Assembly: GCA_017861495.1 (NCBI GenBank)
Contig: JAGFXW010000005.1
Coordinates: 1 to 32,265 of the forward strand
Source: Bacillota bacterium
Lineage (GTDB): Bacteria > Bacillota_C > Negativicutes > CTSoil-072
Direction of reading: 5' to 3'
DNA: 32,265 nucleotides
The notes beneath the pieces are model-generated. The model made no database searches, had not been told where the DNA came from, and was given only the letters and a program-made list of their open reading frames with translations. The first letter of the stretch is position 1; the number at the start of each line of letters is the position of its first letter. The position numbers and the translations under genes are program-made. This document shows positions 8,688 through 17,354 of the stretch, in pieces.

Positions 8688-9149
8688 ATGGCCGAAACAA
8701 CAAAAGGATTATCAATTAAGTTAATTATTGGCGCCGTCATTGCCACATTGCTTGTATGCAGCGGCATAGCTTATTATGTTTTCACAAATTATTTTATGGA
8801 TAATAAAAAAACTGTTCAACGCGAACCAGGAATATTTCTTAAATTGGGCGATAAAGATGGATTGGTTTTAAATATTGGTAGTGTAAATAGTGGACGATAT
8901 TTAAAAATTGGATTAATTTTAGAGTTGAGTCCTGACAAAAATGCAGCACCGAAAGAAGGAAAATCTCTTTCGCCTGAGGAAGTAAAAATTCAAGATATCG
9001 TATTGCATGTTTTGCGTTCCCAAAAACCGGAAGAATTTGAACCCAATAAGCAAGAACAATTGAAAACATTGTTAAAGAATGAAATCAATGCTGCACTTGG
9101 TAAAGATCGGGTATACCAAGTGTATATTACGACTTTTTTACTTCAATAA
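8688..9149 (+). CDS. fliL: Flagellar basal-body protein FliL
   Basis: FliL is a single-pass membrane protein that surrounds or supports the stator. At 153 residues it has a short N-terminus, one membrane helix (about residues 9-33) and a periplasmic domain. That domain holds the FliL features LGDKDGLVLNIGSVNSGRYLK and LKNEINAALGKDRVYQVYI. I choose ATG 8688, preceded by GGGAGGAAC (about 8671-8679). An in-frame TTG at 8667 overlaps that ribosome site and is rejected. Directly upstream is motA; fliM follows after 49 bases. Confidence 0.93.
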   Translation: MAETTKGLSIKLIIGAVIATLLVCSGIAYYVFTNYFMDNKKTVQREPGIFLKLGDKDGLVLNIGSVNSGRYLKIGLILELSPDKNAAPKEGKSLSPEEVKIQDIVLHVLRSQKPEEFEPNKQEQLKTLLKNEINAALGKDRVYQVYITTFLLQ

Positions 9150-9198
9150 CCGAAAGATATCATAGAAGTACTTAGAGTTACGTACAGAAAGGAGAGCG

Positions 9199-10203
9199 TT
9201 GTCGGTGCCGGATATTTTATCACAAACTGAAATTGACGAACTATTATCAGCATTATCAACTGGTGTTGTTTCAGCAGAAGAAATGCATCTTGAACAAAAA
9301 CAACGTAAAGTCAAAGTTTATGATTTTAAGCGCCCGGATAAGTTCTCCAAAGACCAAATCCGGACACTGTATATGCTGCATGAAAATTTTGCCCGCTTTC
9401 TTAATACTTTTTTGTCAGGGCATTTAAGAACCATCGTTCATATTAATGTTGTTTCTGTAGATCAATTGACTTATGAAGAATTTATTCGTTCACTTCCTAA
9501 TCCTAGTGTTATCAGTATTTTTGCAATGAACCCATTAAAAGGGAATGTAATCTTTGATTGGCATCCCAATTTGATTTTTGCTATTATTGATCGTTTATTT
9601 GGCGGAACCGGTTCTGCGACGATGAAATCAAGAGGGCTTACCGACATTGAAGAAGCGATAGTTCGGCGTGTTATGTCAAAATCATTAGAGAGTTTTCAAG
9701 AAGCATGGAAACAAGTTTTAACTATTGAACCGGTCTTGGAAGCAATAGAAACAAACCCTCAATTTACACAGATTGTTGCTCCTAATGATATGGTTGTCAT
9801 CATTACCCTGCAAGCAAAAATTATGCAGACCGAGGGTTTAATCAACATCTGTATTCCGTATCTTGTGTTGGAATCGATTATGTCAAAATTAACAACGACT
9901 TTTTGGGTTGCTTCATCAATGGCCAGGCAAGCATCGTCAGAAGATATATCCTTTTTACAACGAAAATTAGAACATTCTTTCATACCGATGTCCGTTGAAC
10001 TGGGGCAGGCTTCTGTTTCTGTTCATGAGTTGTTGGATTTATCAGTGGATGACGTATTGCGGTTAAGAACGAAAGTTACAGATGAATTAAAAGTATTTGT
10101 GGGAAATGGAGAAAAATTTAAATGTAAACCTGGGGTTTCTGGAAAAAATACTGCAATTCAAATAACGAAAATTTGTCTAGAAGGGGTTGAAGACAGTGAG
10201 TGA
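9199..10203 (+). CDS. fliM: Flagellar motor switch protein FliM
   Basis: FliM is the C-ring switch protein that binds CheY-P and links FliG to the FliN/FliY ring. The 334-residue product begins with the CheY-binding segment LSQTEIDELLSAL. The FliM core follows (YDFKRPDKFSKDQIRTL, then FARFLNTFLSGHLR), and a C-terminal SpoA-type domain (about 250-330). TTG 9199 is 4-5 bases after AGAAAGGAG (9187-9194). GTG 9205 is an alternative two codons in. The end overlaps fliY in GTGAGTGA. Confidence 0.97.
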   Translation: MSVPDILSQTEIDELLSALSTGVVSAEEMHLEQKQRKVKVYDFKRPDKFSKDQIRTLYMLHENFARFLNTFLSGHLRTIVHINVVSVDQLTYEEFIRSLPNPSVISIFAMNPLKGNVIFDWHPNLIFAIIDRLFGGTGSATMKSRGLTDIEEAIVRRVMSKSLESFQEAWKQVLTIEPVLEAIETNPQFTQIVAPNDMVVIITLQAKIMQTEGLINICIPYLVLESIMSKLTTTFWVASSMARQASSEDISFLQRKLEHSFIPMSVELGQASVSVHELLDLSVDDVLRLRTKVTDELKVFVGNGEKFKCKPGVSGKNTAIQITKICLEGVEDSE

Positions 10204-11317
10204 AGGGTTTCTCTCACAAGAAGAAATCGATGCACTATTGAAGGCTGAACCGGCAGTATCTTCACCGGCTATGGAGCTGACAGATCTCGAAAAAGATGCG
10301 TTGGGAGAAATTGGAAACATATCGATGGGGAGTGCGGCAACTACATTATCTATTCTTCTTGACCGTCGAGTATCGATTACCACACCAAAAGTTTCTATAA
10401 CGAACCTGCGCGAGATAAAGAATCAATATCCATTGCCTTATGTAGTAATCGAAGTTGGATATACACATGGGCTCGTAGGCGGAAATTTGTTAGCTATGAA
10501 AGAACGGGACACTGCGATCATAGCAGATCTGATGATGGGCGGCGATGGTTCGAACCCTCCTACGGATATGAATGAGTTGTACATGAGTGCAGTTACGGAA
10601 GCCATGAACCAAATGATGGGATCGACAGCAACTTCGATGTCAACGGTGTTTAAGAAGAAAGTTGATATTTCACCGCCAAAGGTGAATATTATGAATTTTG
10701 CGGATAATCCATCCATATCAGATTTGACTTCAGATGACCAGTCGGTTATTCGTGTTTCTTTCCGAATGGAAGTGGAAGGGCTAATTGACAGTGAAATTAT
10801 GCAAGTTTTATCAATGGATTTTGCCCGTGAACTGGTTTCCGGTTTGATGGGATCCATACAATCGCCAACGACAAAACCAACTATTAAAGAAACCTTGCCT
10901 CAACAACAGCCAGTGAATATTCCCAGCGCTATGCCTTTGCCAAATCCGTCACCCCCTCCAGAAATTGCACCGTCTAAAGCGCAATATCAGCAAAATGTCA
11001 CGGTGCAACCGGTTCAATTTGCGCCACTTGTTTCCGGAGGAATGTCACTTTCGGATACAACTAATATTGGTTTGATTATGGATGTCCCCTTACAGGTTAC
11101 TGTTGAACTAGGTCGTACAAGAAAATTAATCCGGGACATCTTGGAGTTAGTGCCTGGATCGATTGTTGAATTGGATAAGTTAGCCGGAGAGCCTGTCGAT
11201 GTTTTGGTCAACGGAAAATTAATTGCTAAAGGAGAGGTTGTTGTCATCGATGAAAATTTTGGTGTTAGGATTACAGAAATAGTAAGCCAACTTGAACGTA
11301 CCAATGGATTGCAATAA
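10196..11317 (+). CDS. fliY: Flagellar motor switch phosphatase FliY (FliN family)
   Basis: FliY joins a CheY-P phosphatase unit to a FliN-type SpoA domain and acts in the C-ring. After an N-terminal LSQEEIDALLK helix (CheY-binding type), two CheC-like sites are visible. The first has D34, E38 and N41 in EKDALGEIGNISMGS. The second, near residue 145, has the matching S-x3-E-x2-N spacing in SAVTEAMNQMMGS. A proline-rich linker follows (about 225-275), then the C-terminal FliN domain (about 285-370). I place the start at GTG 10196, 9 bases after AAGGGG at 10181-10186. The upstream TTG 10187 abuts that site. Confidence 0.96.
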   Translation: MSEGFLSQEEIDALLKAEPAVSSPAMELTDLEKDALGEIGNISMGSAATTLSILLDRRVSITTPKVSITNLREIKNQYPLPYVVIEVGYTHGLVGGNLLAMKERDTAIIADLMMGGDGSNPPTDMNELYMSAVTEAMNQMMGSTATSMSTVFKKKVDISPPKVNIMNFADNPSISDLTSDDQSVIRVSFRMEVEGLIDSEIMQVLSMDFARELVSGLMGSIQSPTTKPTIKETLPQQQPVNIPSAMPLPNPSPPPEIAPSKAQYQQNVTVQPVQFAPLVSGGMSLSDTTNIGLIMDVPLQVTVELGRTRKLIRDILELVPGSIVELDKLAGEPVDVLVNGKLIAKGEVVVIDENFGVRITEIVSQLERTNGLQ

Positions 11318-11352
11318 TAATATAAAAATTTTTAGATAAGGGAGATATGTTA

Positions 11353-11715
11353 ATGGGAACTCGTATTCTAGTCGTTGATGATGCCGCTTTTATGAGAATG
11401 ATGGTTAAAGATATTTTATCAAAAAATGGTTATGAAGTTGTGGGTGAAGCGGAAAATGGCCTTCGGGCGATTGAAAAATACCAGGAGTTACGTCCTGACC
11501 TAGTGACGATGGATATTACAATGCCTGAAATGGATGGAATTTCTGCTGTAAAAGAAATTCGAAAAATCGACCCCAATGCAAAGGTCATTATGTGTAGTGC
11601 AATGGGGCAGCAGTCCATGGTTATCGAAGCAATTCAGTCGGGGGCACGTGATTTTATCGTTAAGCCTTTCCAACCTGATCGTGTTTTAGAGGCTATTCGC
11701 AAAGCAGTTGGTTAA
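11353..11715 (+). CDS. cheY: Chemotaxis response regulator CheY
   Basis: CheY is the single-domain receiver that carries the phosphoryl signal from CheA to the switch. The 120-residue protein has all receiver residues: D9, D10, phospho-acceptor D54 in MDITMPEMDG, S82 at the switch Thr/Ser position and K104 in KPF. ATG 11353 fits the AAGGGAG at 11338-11344 (8-base spacing). The in-frame ATG at 11347 is only 2 bases from it. Placement between fliY and fliO is normal for this operon type and puts the signal next to its target and phosphatase. Confidence 0.97.
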   Translation: MGTRILVVDDAAFMRMMVKDILSKNGYEVVGEAENGLRAIEKYQELRPDLVTMDITMPEMDGISAVKEIRKIDPNAKVIMCSAMGQQSMVIEAIQSGARDFIVKPFQPDRVLEAIRKAVG

Positions 11716-11717
11716 CA

Positions 11718-12278
11718 ATGAAAAAATATAATAGTCTTGTTGTTGTAATGTTACTGATAATTGTTTTTACAATCATCACAGGACAGTGTTTTGCCGCGGA
11801 ACAAGGGACAGAATATCTCAAATATCAAGAACCGCAGGCTGGATCATCATCTTTGTTGTTAACGGTCGGGTATTTGATTTTTTTAATCATTGTGTTTTTG
11901 CTGGTACTTGGCCTGGCGTATTTTACTTCCCGTTTGATTGGACAGAAAATGGGAGTAATGAATATGGCTGGTGACAATAAAATTCTCACTCATCTGCCGT
12001 TCGGTTCAAACCGTGCCGTGTATGTCGTAGAAATAGCGGGACGGATTTTGGTGTTGGGTGTAACGGATCATAATATCAATTTATTGCAAGAAATTACATC
12101 GCCGGACGAGATAGAAAAAATAAAAAATCAGCCTAATAATCCAATAAACAGTCAATTTAATGCTGTTTTTCAGAAACAGCTTGTAGTTTTGCATAAAATG
12201 TCTGAAAAATTCCCGGGGGTTTTTGGCAGCAATCGACAAGGCGAAGACAGCTCTTCCGTGGATAAGGAGAAAAGATAA
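11718..12278 (+). CDS. fliO: Flagellar export protein FliO
   Basis: FliO helps assemble the FliP ring of the export gate. At 186 residues it has a cleavable-looking N-terminal hydrophobic signal (residues 5-22, ending GQCFA-A). A second transmembrane helix lies at about 48-70. A small cytoplasmic domain follows with HLPFGSNRAVYVVEIAGRIL and LGVTDHNINLLQEI, the conserved FliO core. It starts 3 bases after the cheY stop with no obvious ribosome site, so translation is probably coupled. FliO is poorly conserved, and the slot before fliP supports the call. Confidence 0.9.
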   Translation: MKKYNSLVVVMLLIIVFTIITGQCFAAEQGTEYLKYQEPQAGSSSLLLTVGYLIFLIIVFLLVLGLAYFTSRLIGQKMGVMNMAGDNKILTHLPFGSNRAVYVVEIAGRILVLGVTDHNINLLQEITSPDEIEKIKNQPNNPINSQFNAVFQKQLVVLHKMSEKFPGVFGSNRQGEDSSSVDKEKR

Positions 12279-12281
12279 GCT

Positions 12282-13037
12282 GTGAAGAGAAAAATATTCA
12301 ATGTTATCCCGGCTGTAATGGGGCTGCTTTTATTGCCTTCGGCAGGTTTAGCGGCTCCGGTTCCTTTTCCAAGTATTAATATTGGCATGGGAGCAGCTGG
12401 CAATCCCCAGGAAGTCGCGGTTAGTTTGCAAATATTATTTGCATTGACAGTATTGACACTGGCTCCATCGATCTTAATTCTTATGACCTCATTTACGCGC
12501 ATTATTGTCGTATTGTCATTTTTACGCAGCGCCTTGGCAACGCAACAGATGCCGCCGAATCAAGTATTGATCGGCTTAGCCTTGTTTTTAACTTTTTTTA
12601 CAATGTCTCCGTATATTGATCAAGTGAACAAGAATGCATTGCAGCCGTATTTTTCTGGAAGTATTAGTCAAGAAACTGCCATGACTGAAGCAATGAAGCC
12701 GATGCGTGAATTTATGTTTAAGCAGACGCGGGAAAATGATCTTGCTTTATTTGTTAATCTGTCGGAAGGGCCGCGGCCCAATTCACCGGATGAAGTTCCT
12801 TCTACGGTTCTTATTCCAGCCTTTGTTATCAGCGAATTGAAGACAGCTTTTCAAATTGGTTTTTTAATTTATATTCCATTTATCGTTATTGATATGGTTG
12901 TGGCAAGTACATTAATGTCAATGGGTATGATGATGGTCCCACCAGTCATGATTTCATTGCCGTTTAAAGTTTTGTTATTTATTCTGGTGGATGGCTGGCA
13001 TCTCATTGTACGTTCATTGTTAGCCAGTTTTAATTAA
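12282..13037 (+). CDS. fliP: Flagellar export gate protein FliP
   Basis: FliP forms the core ring of the export gate with FliQ and FliR. The 251-residue product has a signal peptide (residues 3-22, ending GLAAP), then four membrane segments. Conserved blocks include LTLAPSILILMTSFTRIIVV, RSALATQQMPPNQVLIGLAL, and near the end SMGMMMVPPVMISLPFK. These are diagnostic of FliP. The start is GTG 12282, with AAGGAG at about 12264-12269 some 12 bases before, slightly long spacing. It is followed by fliQ after 12 bases. Confidence 0.98.
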   Translation: MKRKIFNVIPAVMGLLLLPSAGLAAPVPFPSINIGMGAAGNPQEVAVSLQILFALTVLTLAPSILILMTSFTRIIVVLSFLRSALATQQMPPNQVLIGLALFLTFFTMSPYIDQVNKNALQPYFSGSISQETAMTEAMKPMREFMFKQTRENDLALFVNLSEGPRPNSPDEVPSTVLIPAFVISELKTAFQIGFLIYIPFIVIDMVVASTLMSMGMMMVPPVMISLPFKVLLFILVDGWHLIVRSLLASFN

Positions 13038-13049
13038 GGGGGCTCCATT

Positions 13050-13319
13050 GTGTCATCTGATGTGGCAATTCAAATTGGCCGTGACGCATTGCTCATGGTT
13101 ATGTTGATATCAGCTCCTATGCTGGGATTAGCGCTATTTGTCGGAATTGCAGTAAGTATTTTTCAGGCAACAACTCAGATCCAGGAACAGACATTAGCGT
13201 TCGTTCCCAAAATAATTGCCGTTTTTGTCGCTGTTTTACTTTTTGGACCGTGGATGGTAAGTTTGATCGTCAATTATACCCGGGATATTCTAATTAATAT
13301 ACCGCAAATGATACGCTGA
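13050..13319 (+). CDS. fliQ: Flagellar export gate protein FliQ
   Basis: FliQ is the small two-helix gate subunit. The 89 residues have the family pattern: a short N-terminus with DVAIQIGRDALLMVMLISAP, then GLALFVGIAVSIFQATTQIQ, then QEQTLAFVPKIIAVFVAV, and a C-terminal hydrophobic helix. The size is normal. GTG 13050 is preceded by AAGGGGG at about 13036-13042. The order fliP-fliQ-fliR is intact. Confidence 0.98.
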   Translation: MSSDVAIQIGRDALLMVMLISAPMLGLALFVGIAVSIFQATTQIQEQTLAFVPKIIAVFVAVLLFGPWMVSLIVNYTRDILINIPQMIR

Positions 13320-13339
13320 AATAAGGTGGTTTTTTTGCT

Positions 13340-14122
13340 TTGGACATATTTGCGTTAGCGCAAAATCAAATGGGCTATTTTTTATTAATCTTTGCCCGTA
13401 TCACAGGGATATTTACCTCTGCTCCAATTTTTAGCAGTCGTAATCTTCCTGTGCAATTAAAAGCTGCTTTATCTTTGCTTTGCGCCGTATTAATCATGCC
13501 ATTATTTGATAACAATCATATATCGGCTGTGTCCTCGTTGCTTTTTTTCATAATACTGGTAATTAGTGAATTTATTCTTGGGCTATTATTAGGATTTGCT
13601 GCATCGTTACTATTTACAGCCGTAGAAATGGCAGGCCATATACTTGACACCCAAATTGGATTTGGCATTGTAAATATTTTTGATCCACAAACCGCTCAAC
13701 AAGTTCCGCTAATTGGTAATTTCAAATATATTTTAGCCTTGCTGGTCTATCTTTCTGCAAACGGTCATCATATATTTTTATCAGCCCTATTTGATAGTTT
13801 TAAGGCTGTTCCGGTTGCTTCTGTCGTGTTACAAGTTATGCCGATCACGGAATTGTTTGTTACCATGATATCGGATGCCTTTATTTTTGCGTTCAAGATA
13901 ACGATCCCGATTTTAATTGCTTTATTTTTGACGGATATTGCATTGGGAATTTTAGCGCGGACAATGCCGCAAATGAATATTTTTGTTGTCGGTATTCCTA
14001 TCAAGATTGTTGTAGGAGTTTTTGTTTTATCAACGGCATTGCCTTTTTTTATTATTTTTTTGGAGGTTAGTTTTAATGCCATGTATCGGGATCTTTACCA
14101 TCTTATCAATCTTTTGCGCTAA
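13340..14122 (+). CDS. fliR: Flagellar export gate protein FliR
   Basis: FliR completes the FliPQR gate. The 260-residue protein is very hydrophobic with about six membrane segments. Family landmarks include FARITGIFTSAPIFSSRNLP near the N-terminus, GFGIVNIFDPQTAQQVPLIG in the middle, and ARTMPQMNIFVVGIPIKI towards the C-terminus. The start is TTG 13340, about 10 bases after AAGGTGG (13323-13329). Its last codons overlap possible upstream starts of flhB, so coupling there is likely. Confidence 0.97.
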   Translation: MDIFALAQNQMGYFLLIFARITGIFTSAPIFSSRNLPVQLKAALSLLCAVLIMPLFDNNHISAVSSLLFFIILVISEFILGLLLGFAASLLFTAVEMAGHILDTQIGFGIVNIFDPQTAQQVPLIGNFKYILALLVYLSANGHHIFLSALFDSFKAVPVASVVLQVMPITELFVTMISDAFIFAFKITIPILIALFLTDIALGILARTMPQMNIFVVGIPIKIVVGVFVLSTALPFFIIFLEVSFNAMYRDLYHLINLLR

Positions 14123-14123
14123 T

Positions 14124-15224
14124 ATGGTGAGATCGACTCCTTCGGTTCAGCTGCAAAATTTTGATTTGCAGTTATTTGCCGGTGAAAAAACAGAAGAAGC
14201 AACTCCTAAACATAAAGAAGAAGCGCGAAAAAAAGGACAAGTTGCCAAAAGTACGGAGATTAATACGGCTTTTATTATTTTGGCAGCGTTTTTTGCCCTC
14301 AAATTAATAGGTCCTTACACATATTCGGAATTGTTGGATTTCATGCGCCTAACATTGTCTAACCTATCTTTGGCGGATTTGACGGCGCAGACTCTCTATG
14401 TAATTTTTTTAAAGATGAGCCTGGTTTTATTGAAGACGATGTTTCCGATTATGATTATATTATTTTTTTGTTCCTTGATTGTGAATTTTTTGCAGGTCGG
14501 CTTTTTATTTTCCTGGGACCCGATTATGCCGCAATTTGATCGAATCAATCCGATTAATGGTTTTGGCCGGTTATTGTCAAAACGATCCCTGGAAGAGTTA
14601 TTAAAAGCTTTATTTAAGGTAGTCGTTATCTCTTATTTTATTTACCGTTTAATTGTAAAAGAAGCAACGAAAATGCCTTCGTTGATTTCTGCTGATCTTT
14701 CTGATGTGATTGCGTTTACGGCATCTTTGACCTTGGACCTGGCTTTTCAAATTGGAGCCGTTATTCTTGTTATGGCGGTTATGGATTATTTTTATCAATG
14801 GTGGGAACACAATCAAAGCTTGAAGATGAGCAAAGACGATATAAAACAAGAGTTTAAACAAACGGAAGGCAACCCTGAACTCAAAAGAAAAATTAAAGAA
14901 CGCCAGCGGGCAATGGCCATGCGCAGGATGATGCAAGAAGTACCGAAGGCAGATGTTATTGTTACAAACCCAACGCATTTTGCGGTAGCATTAAAATATG
15001 ATAAAAGTATGGTAGCGCCTCTATTATTGGCCAAAGGACAAGATTTCATTGCTGAGCGCATAAAAGAAGCGGCGAAGGAGCATCGAATTGCTATTGTCGA
15101 AAATAAGCCATTAGCGCGTGCTCTGTACGCATCTGTAGATATTGGCAAAAGCATTCCGGCTGATTTATATCAAGCGGTTGCTGAAGTTCTGGCTTATGTG
15201 TATCGTTTGAAGAAACGCGCTTAG
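14124..15224 (+). CDS. flhB: Flagellar export switch protein FlhB
   Basis: FlhB controls substrate specificity switching of the export gate. It has an LQLFAGEKTEEATPKHKEEA start, four membrane segments (about 45-210), then a soluble domain. That domain has the self-cleaving NPTH motif in DVIVTNPTHFAVALKYD and the family's ARALYASVDIGKSIP region. From ATG 14124 the protein has 366 residues and a typical FlhB N-terminus, but no ribosome site precedes it. In-frame ATG 14076 has TGGAGG at 14061-14066 with good spacing and would add 16 mostly hydrophobic residues inside the fliR overlap. The start is not settled. Confidence 0.95.
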   Translation: MVRSTPSVQLQNFDLQLFAGEKTEEATPKHKEEARKKGQVAKSTEINTAFIILAAFFALKLIGPYTYSELLDFMRLTLSNLSLADLTAQTLYVIFLKMSLVLLKTMFPIMIILFFCSLIVNFLQVGFLFSWDPIMPQFDRINPINGFGRLLSKRSLEELLKALFKVVVISYFIYRLIVKEATKMPSLISADLSDVIAFTASLTLDLAFQIGAVILVMAVMDYFYQWWEHNQSLKMSKDDIKQEFKQTEGNPELKRKIKERQRAMAMRRMMQEVPKADVIVTNPTHFAVALKYDKSMVAPLLLAKGQDFIAERIKEAAKEHRIAIVENKPLARALYASVDIGKSIPADLYQAVAEVLAYVYRLKKRA

Positions 15225-15290
15225 TAATATGGAAAATAGAAAATCAAGATTTGGATACTATGATTTAATTGCAGAAAAGAGGAATCTGGA

Positions 15291-17354
15291 TTGGCCGCTA
15301 GCTCATCCCCATTTACAAAAATATTACAATATAGTGATGTGATGGCAGCTGTTGGTGTGGTTACCATCGTCGTAATGATGATTATTCCCCTGCCAACATT
15401 TTTATTAGATTTACTATTGACGTTAAATATCACTACAGCACTGATTATTGTTATGGTCGCTATTTATAATACGGAGCCGTTGCAATTCTCCGTTTTTCCT
15501 TCTTTATTGCTGATTGCAACGCTTTTCCGTTTGGCGTTAAACGTTTCATCAACCCGTTTAATCTTATTGGATGGCTATGCGGGTGAAGTGATTATGTCGT
15601 TTGGTAATTTTGTTGTCGGCGGTAATGCGGTTGTAGGGTTTATTGTATTTGTTATTTTGATTATTATCCAATTTATAGTTATTACTAAAGGTGCGGAACG
15701 TGTTGCCGAAGTAGCCGCCCGTTTTACCCTGGATGCAATGCCGGGTAAACAAATGAGCATTGATGCCGATTTAAACGCCGGATTAATTAATGATAACGAA
15801 GCTAGACAGCGGCGTAAAAATATTCAACGGGAAGCCGATTTTTACGGGGCCATGGATGGAGCCAGTAAATTTGTTAAGGGCGACGCAATTGCAGCGATTG
15901 TCATAATCCTCATTAATATTGTCGGTGGTTTTTTTATTGGTATGGTTAGTCGCAATATGGATATTCTTCAGGCGCTTCAAGCATACACGTTGCTGACGGT
16001 AGGGGAAGGTTTGGTTAATCAAATTCCAGCGTTGCTGATTTCCACTGCGACCGGCATTGTTGTGACAAGAGCGGCATCTGAAGCAAATCTCGGACAGGAT
16101 ATTATCAATCAATTATTCGTGAATCCACGGATATTTTTCACTGTTTCGGCAGTGTTATTTATTCTTGGTTTAGTTCCGGGTTTACCGGGAATTCCTTTTT
16201 TTGTTCTGAGCGGGCTTGCAATTTCTGTCGCTCTTGTTTTACGAAAATTTGTCCGCTCGGCAACGAAAACACAAGTGAACCAAAAGGAACAGCAAGAAAA
16301 AGAAGAAGTTCGCAAACCGGAAAATATTATTGCTTTATTGCAGGTAGATCCAATGGAATTGGAAATAGGTTATAGCTTAATACCTATTGTTAATGCGAGC
16401 CAGGGTGGAGATTTATTGGACCGGATCGTAATGATCCGCAGACAGTGCGCGCTGGAACTTGGTTTGATTGTCCCTACCATTCGAATACGTGATAACATCC
16501 AGTTAAAACCAAATGTGTATTTAATAAAATTAAAAGGCGTAGAAATTGCCAGAGGTGATTTGCTGCTCGATCATTACTTGGCGATGAATTCTGGAAATGC
16601 CATGGAAGAGATACCGGGGATTCCAACCTTTGAACCGGCATTCGGCTTGCCGGCAGTATGGATCCGTGAAAGCGATAGGGAACAAGCGGAAATGAATGGG
16701 TATACGGTGGTTGACCCGGTTTCTGTACTCGCCACCCATTTGACGGAAGTTATTAAATCGCATGCTGCAGAGATAATCGGACGTCAAGAGGTCCAAACTT
16801 TGCTCGATGCGATAAAACAAAATAATCCTGCAGTTGTCGATGAGTTGATCCCGGCTCTTCTTTCGCTGGGTGATATTCAAAAAGTACTGGCTAATTTATT
16901 ACGGGAACGAATCTCTATTCGTGACATGAAATCTATTCTTGAAACTTTGGCGGACTATGCTTCAGTGACAAAAGACCAGGAAATTTTAACAGAATATGTT
17001 CGCCAAGGCCTGTTACGTCAAATTTCCCATCAATATGCTACTAATAATACGTTGTCTTGTATTACTGTAGATCCTCAGTTGGAAAATATAATTATGTCGG
17101 CAGTACAGCGTACCGAACATGGATCATATGTTGCTTTTGAACCTTCTGCCATGCAAAAATTAATTAGTAATTTAAATGCAGAACTTGCTAAATTAACGAA
17201 TTTGGGATATCAACCGATCGTTTTGGTTAGTCCGGCTGTTCGGTTATATTTTCGAAAACTGACAGAACGTATTGTGCCCAATCTTGTTATTTTATCTTAT
17301 GCCGAAGTAGAGCCAAAGATTGAAGTTCAAGCGCTAGGGATGGTGAAGCTATAA
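15291..17354 (+). CDS. flhA: Flagellar export protein FlhA
   Basis: FlhA forms the nonameric export ring whose cytoplasmic domain receives chaperone-substrate complexes. The 687-residue product has eight hydrophobic segments in the first half. The FHIPEP signature lies between membrane segments (RFTLDAMPGKQMSIDADLNA). The large cytoplasmic domain starts at about residue 345. The start TTG 15291 is 7-8 bases after GAGGA. The stop abuts the flhF ATG. Length and motifs are normal. Confidence 0.98.
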   Translation: MAASSSPFTKILQYSDVMAAVGVVTIVVMMIIPLPTFLLDLLLTLNITTALIIVMVAIYNTEPLQFSVFPSLLLIATLFRLALNVSSTRLILLDGYAGEVIMSFGNFVVGGNAVVGFIVFVILIIIQFIVITKGAERVAEVAARFTLDAMPGKQMSIDADLNAGLINDNEARQRRKNIQREADFYGAMDGASKFVKGDAIAAIVIILINIVGGFFIGMVSRNMDILQALQAYTLLTVGEGLVNQIPALLISTATGIVVTRAASEANLGQDIINQLFVNPRIFFTVSAVLFILGLVPGLPGIPFFVLSGLAISVALVLRKFVRSATKTQVNQKEQQEKEEVRKPENIIALLQVDPMELEIGYSLIPIVNASQGGDLLDRIVMIRRQCALELGLIVPTIRIRDNIQLKPNVYLIKLKGVEIARGDLLLDHYLAMNSGNAMEEIPGIPTFEPAFGLPAVWIRESDREQAEMNGYTVVDPVSVLATHLTEVIKSHAAEIIGRQEVQTLLDAIKQNNPAVVDELIPALLSLGDIQKVLANLLRERISIRDMKSILETLADYASVTKDQEILTEYVRQGLLRQISHQYATNNTLSCITVDPQLENIIMSAVQRTEHGSYVAFEPSAMQKLISNLNAELAKLTNLGYQPIVLVSPAVRLYFRKLTERIVPNLVILSYAEVEPKIEVQALGMVKL

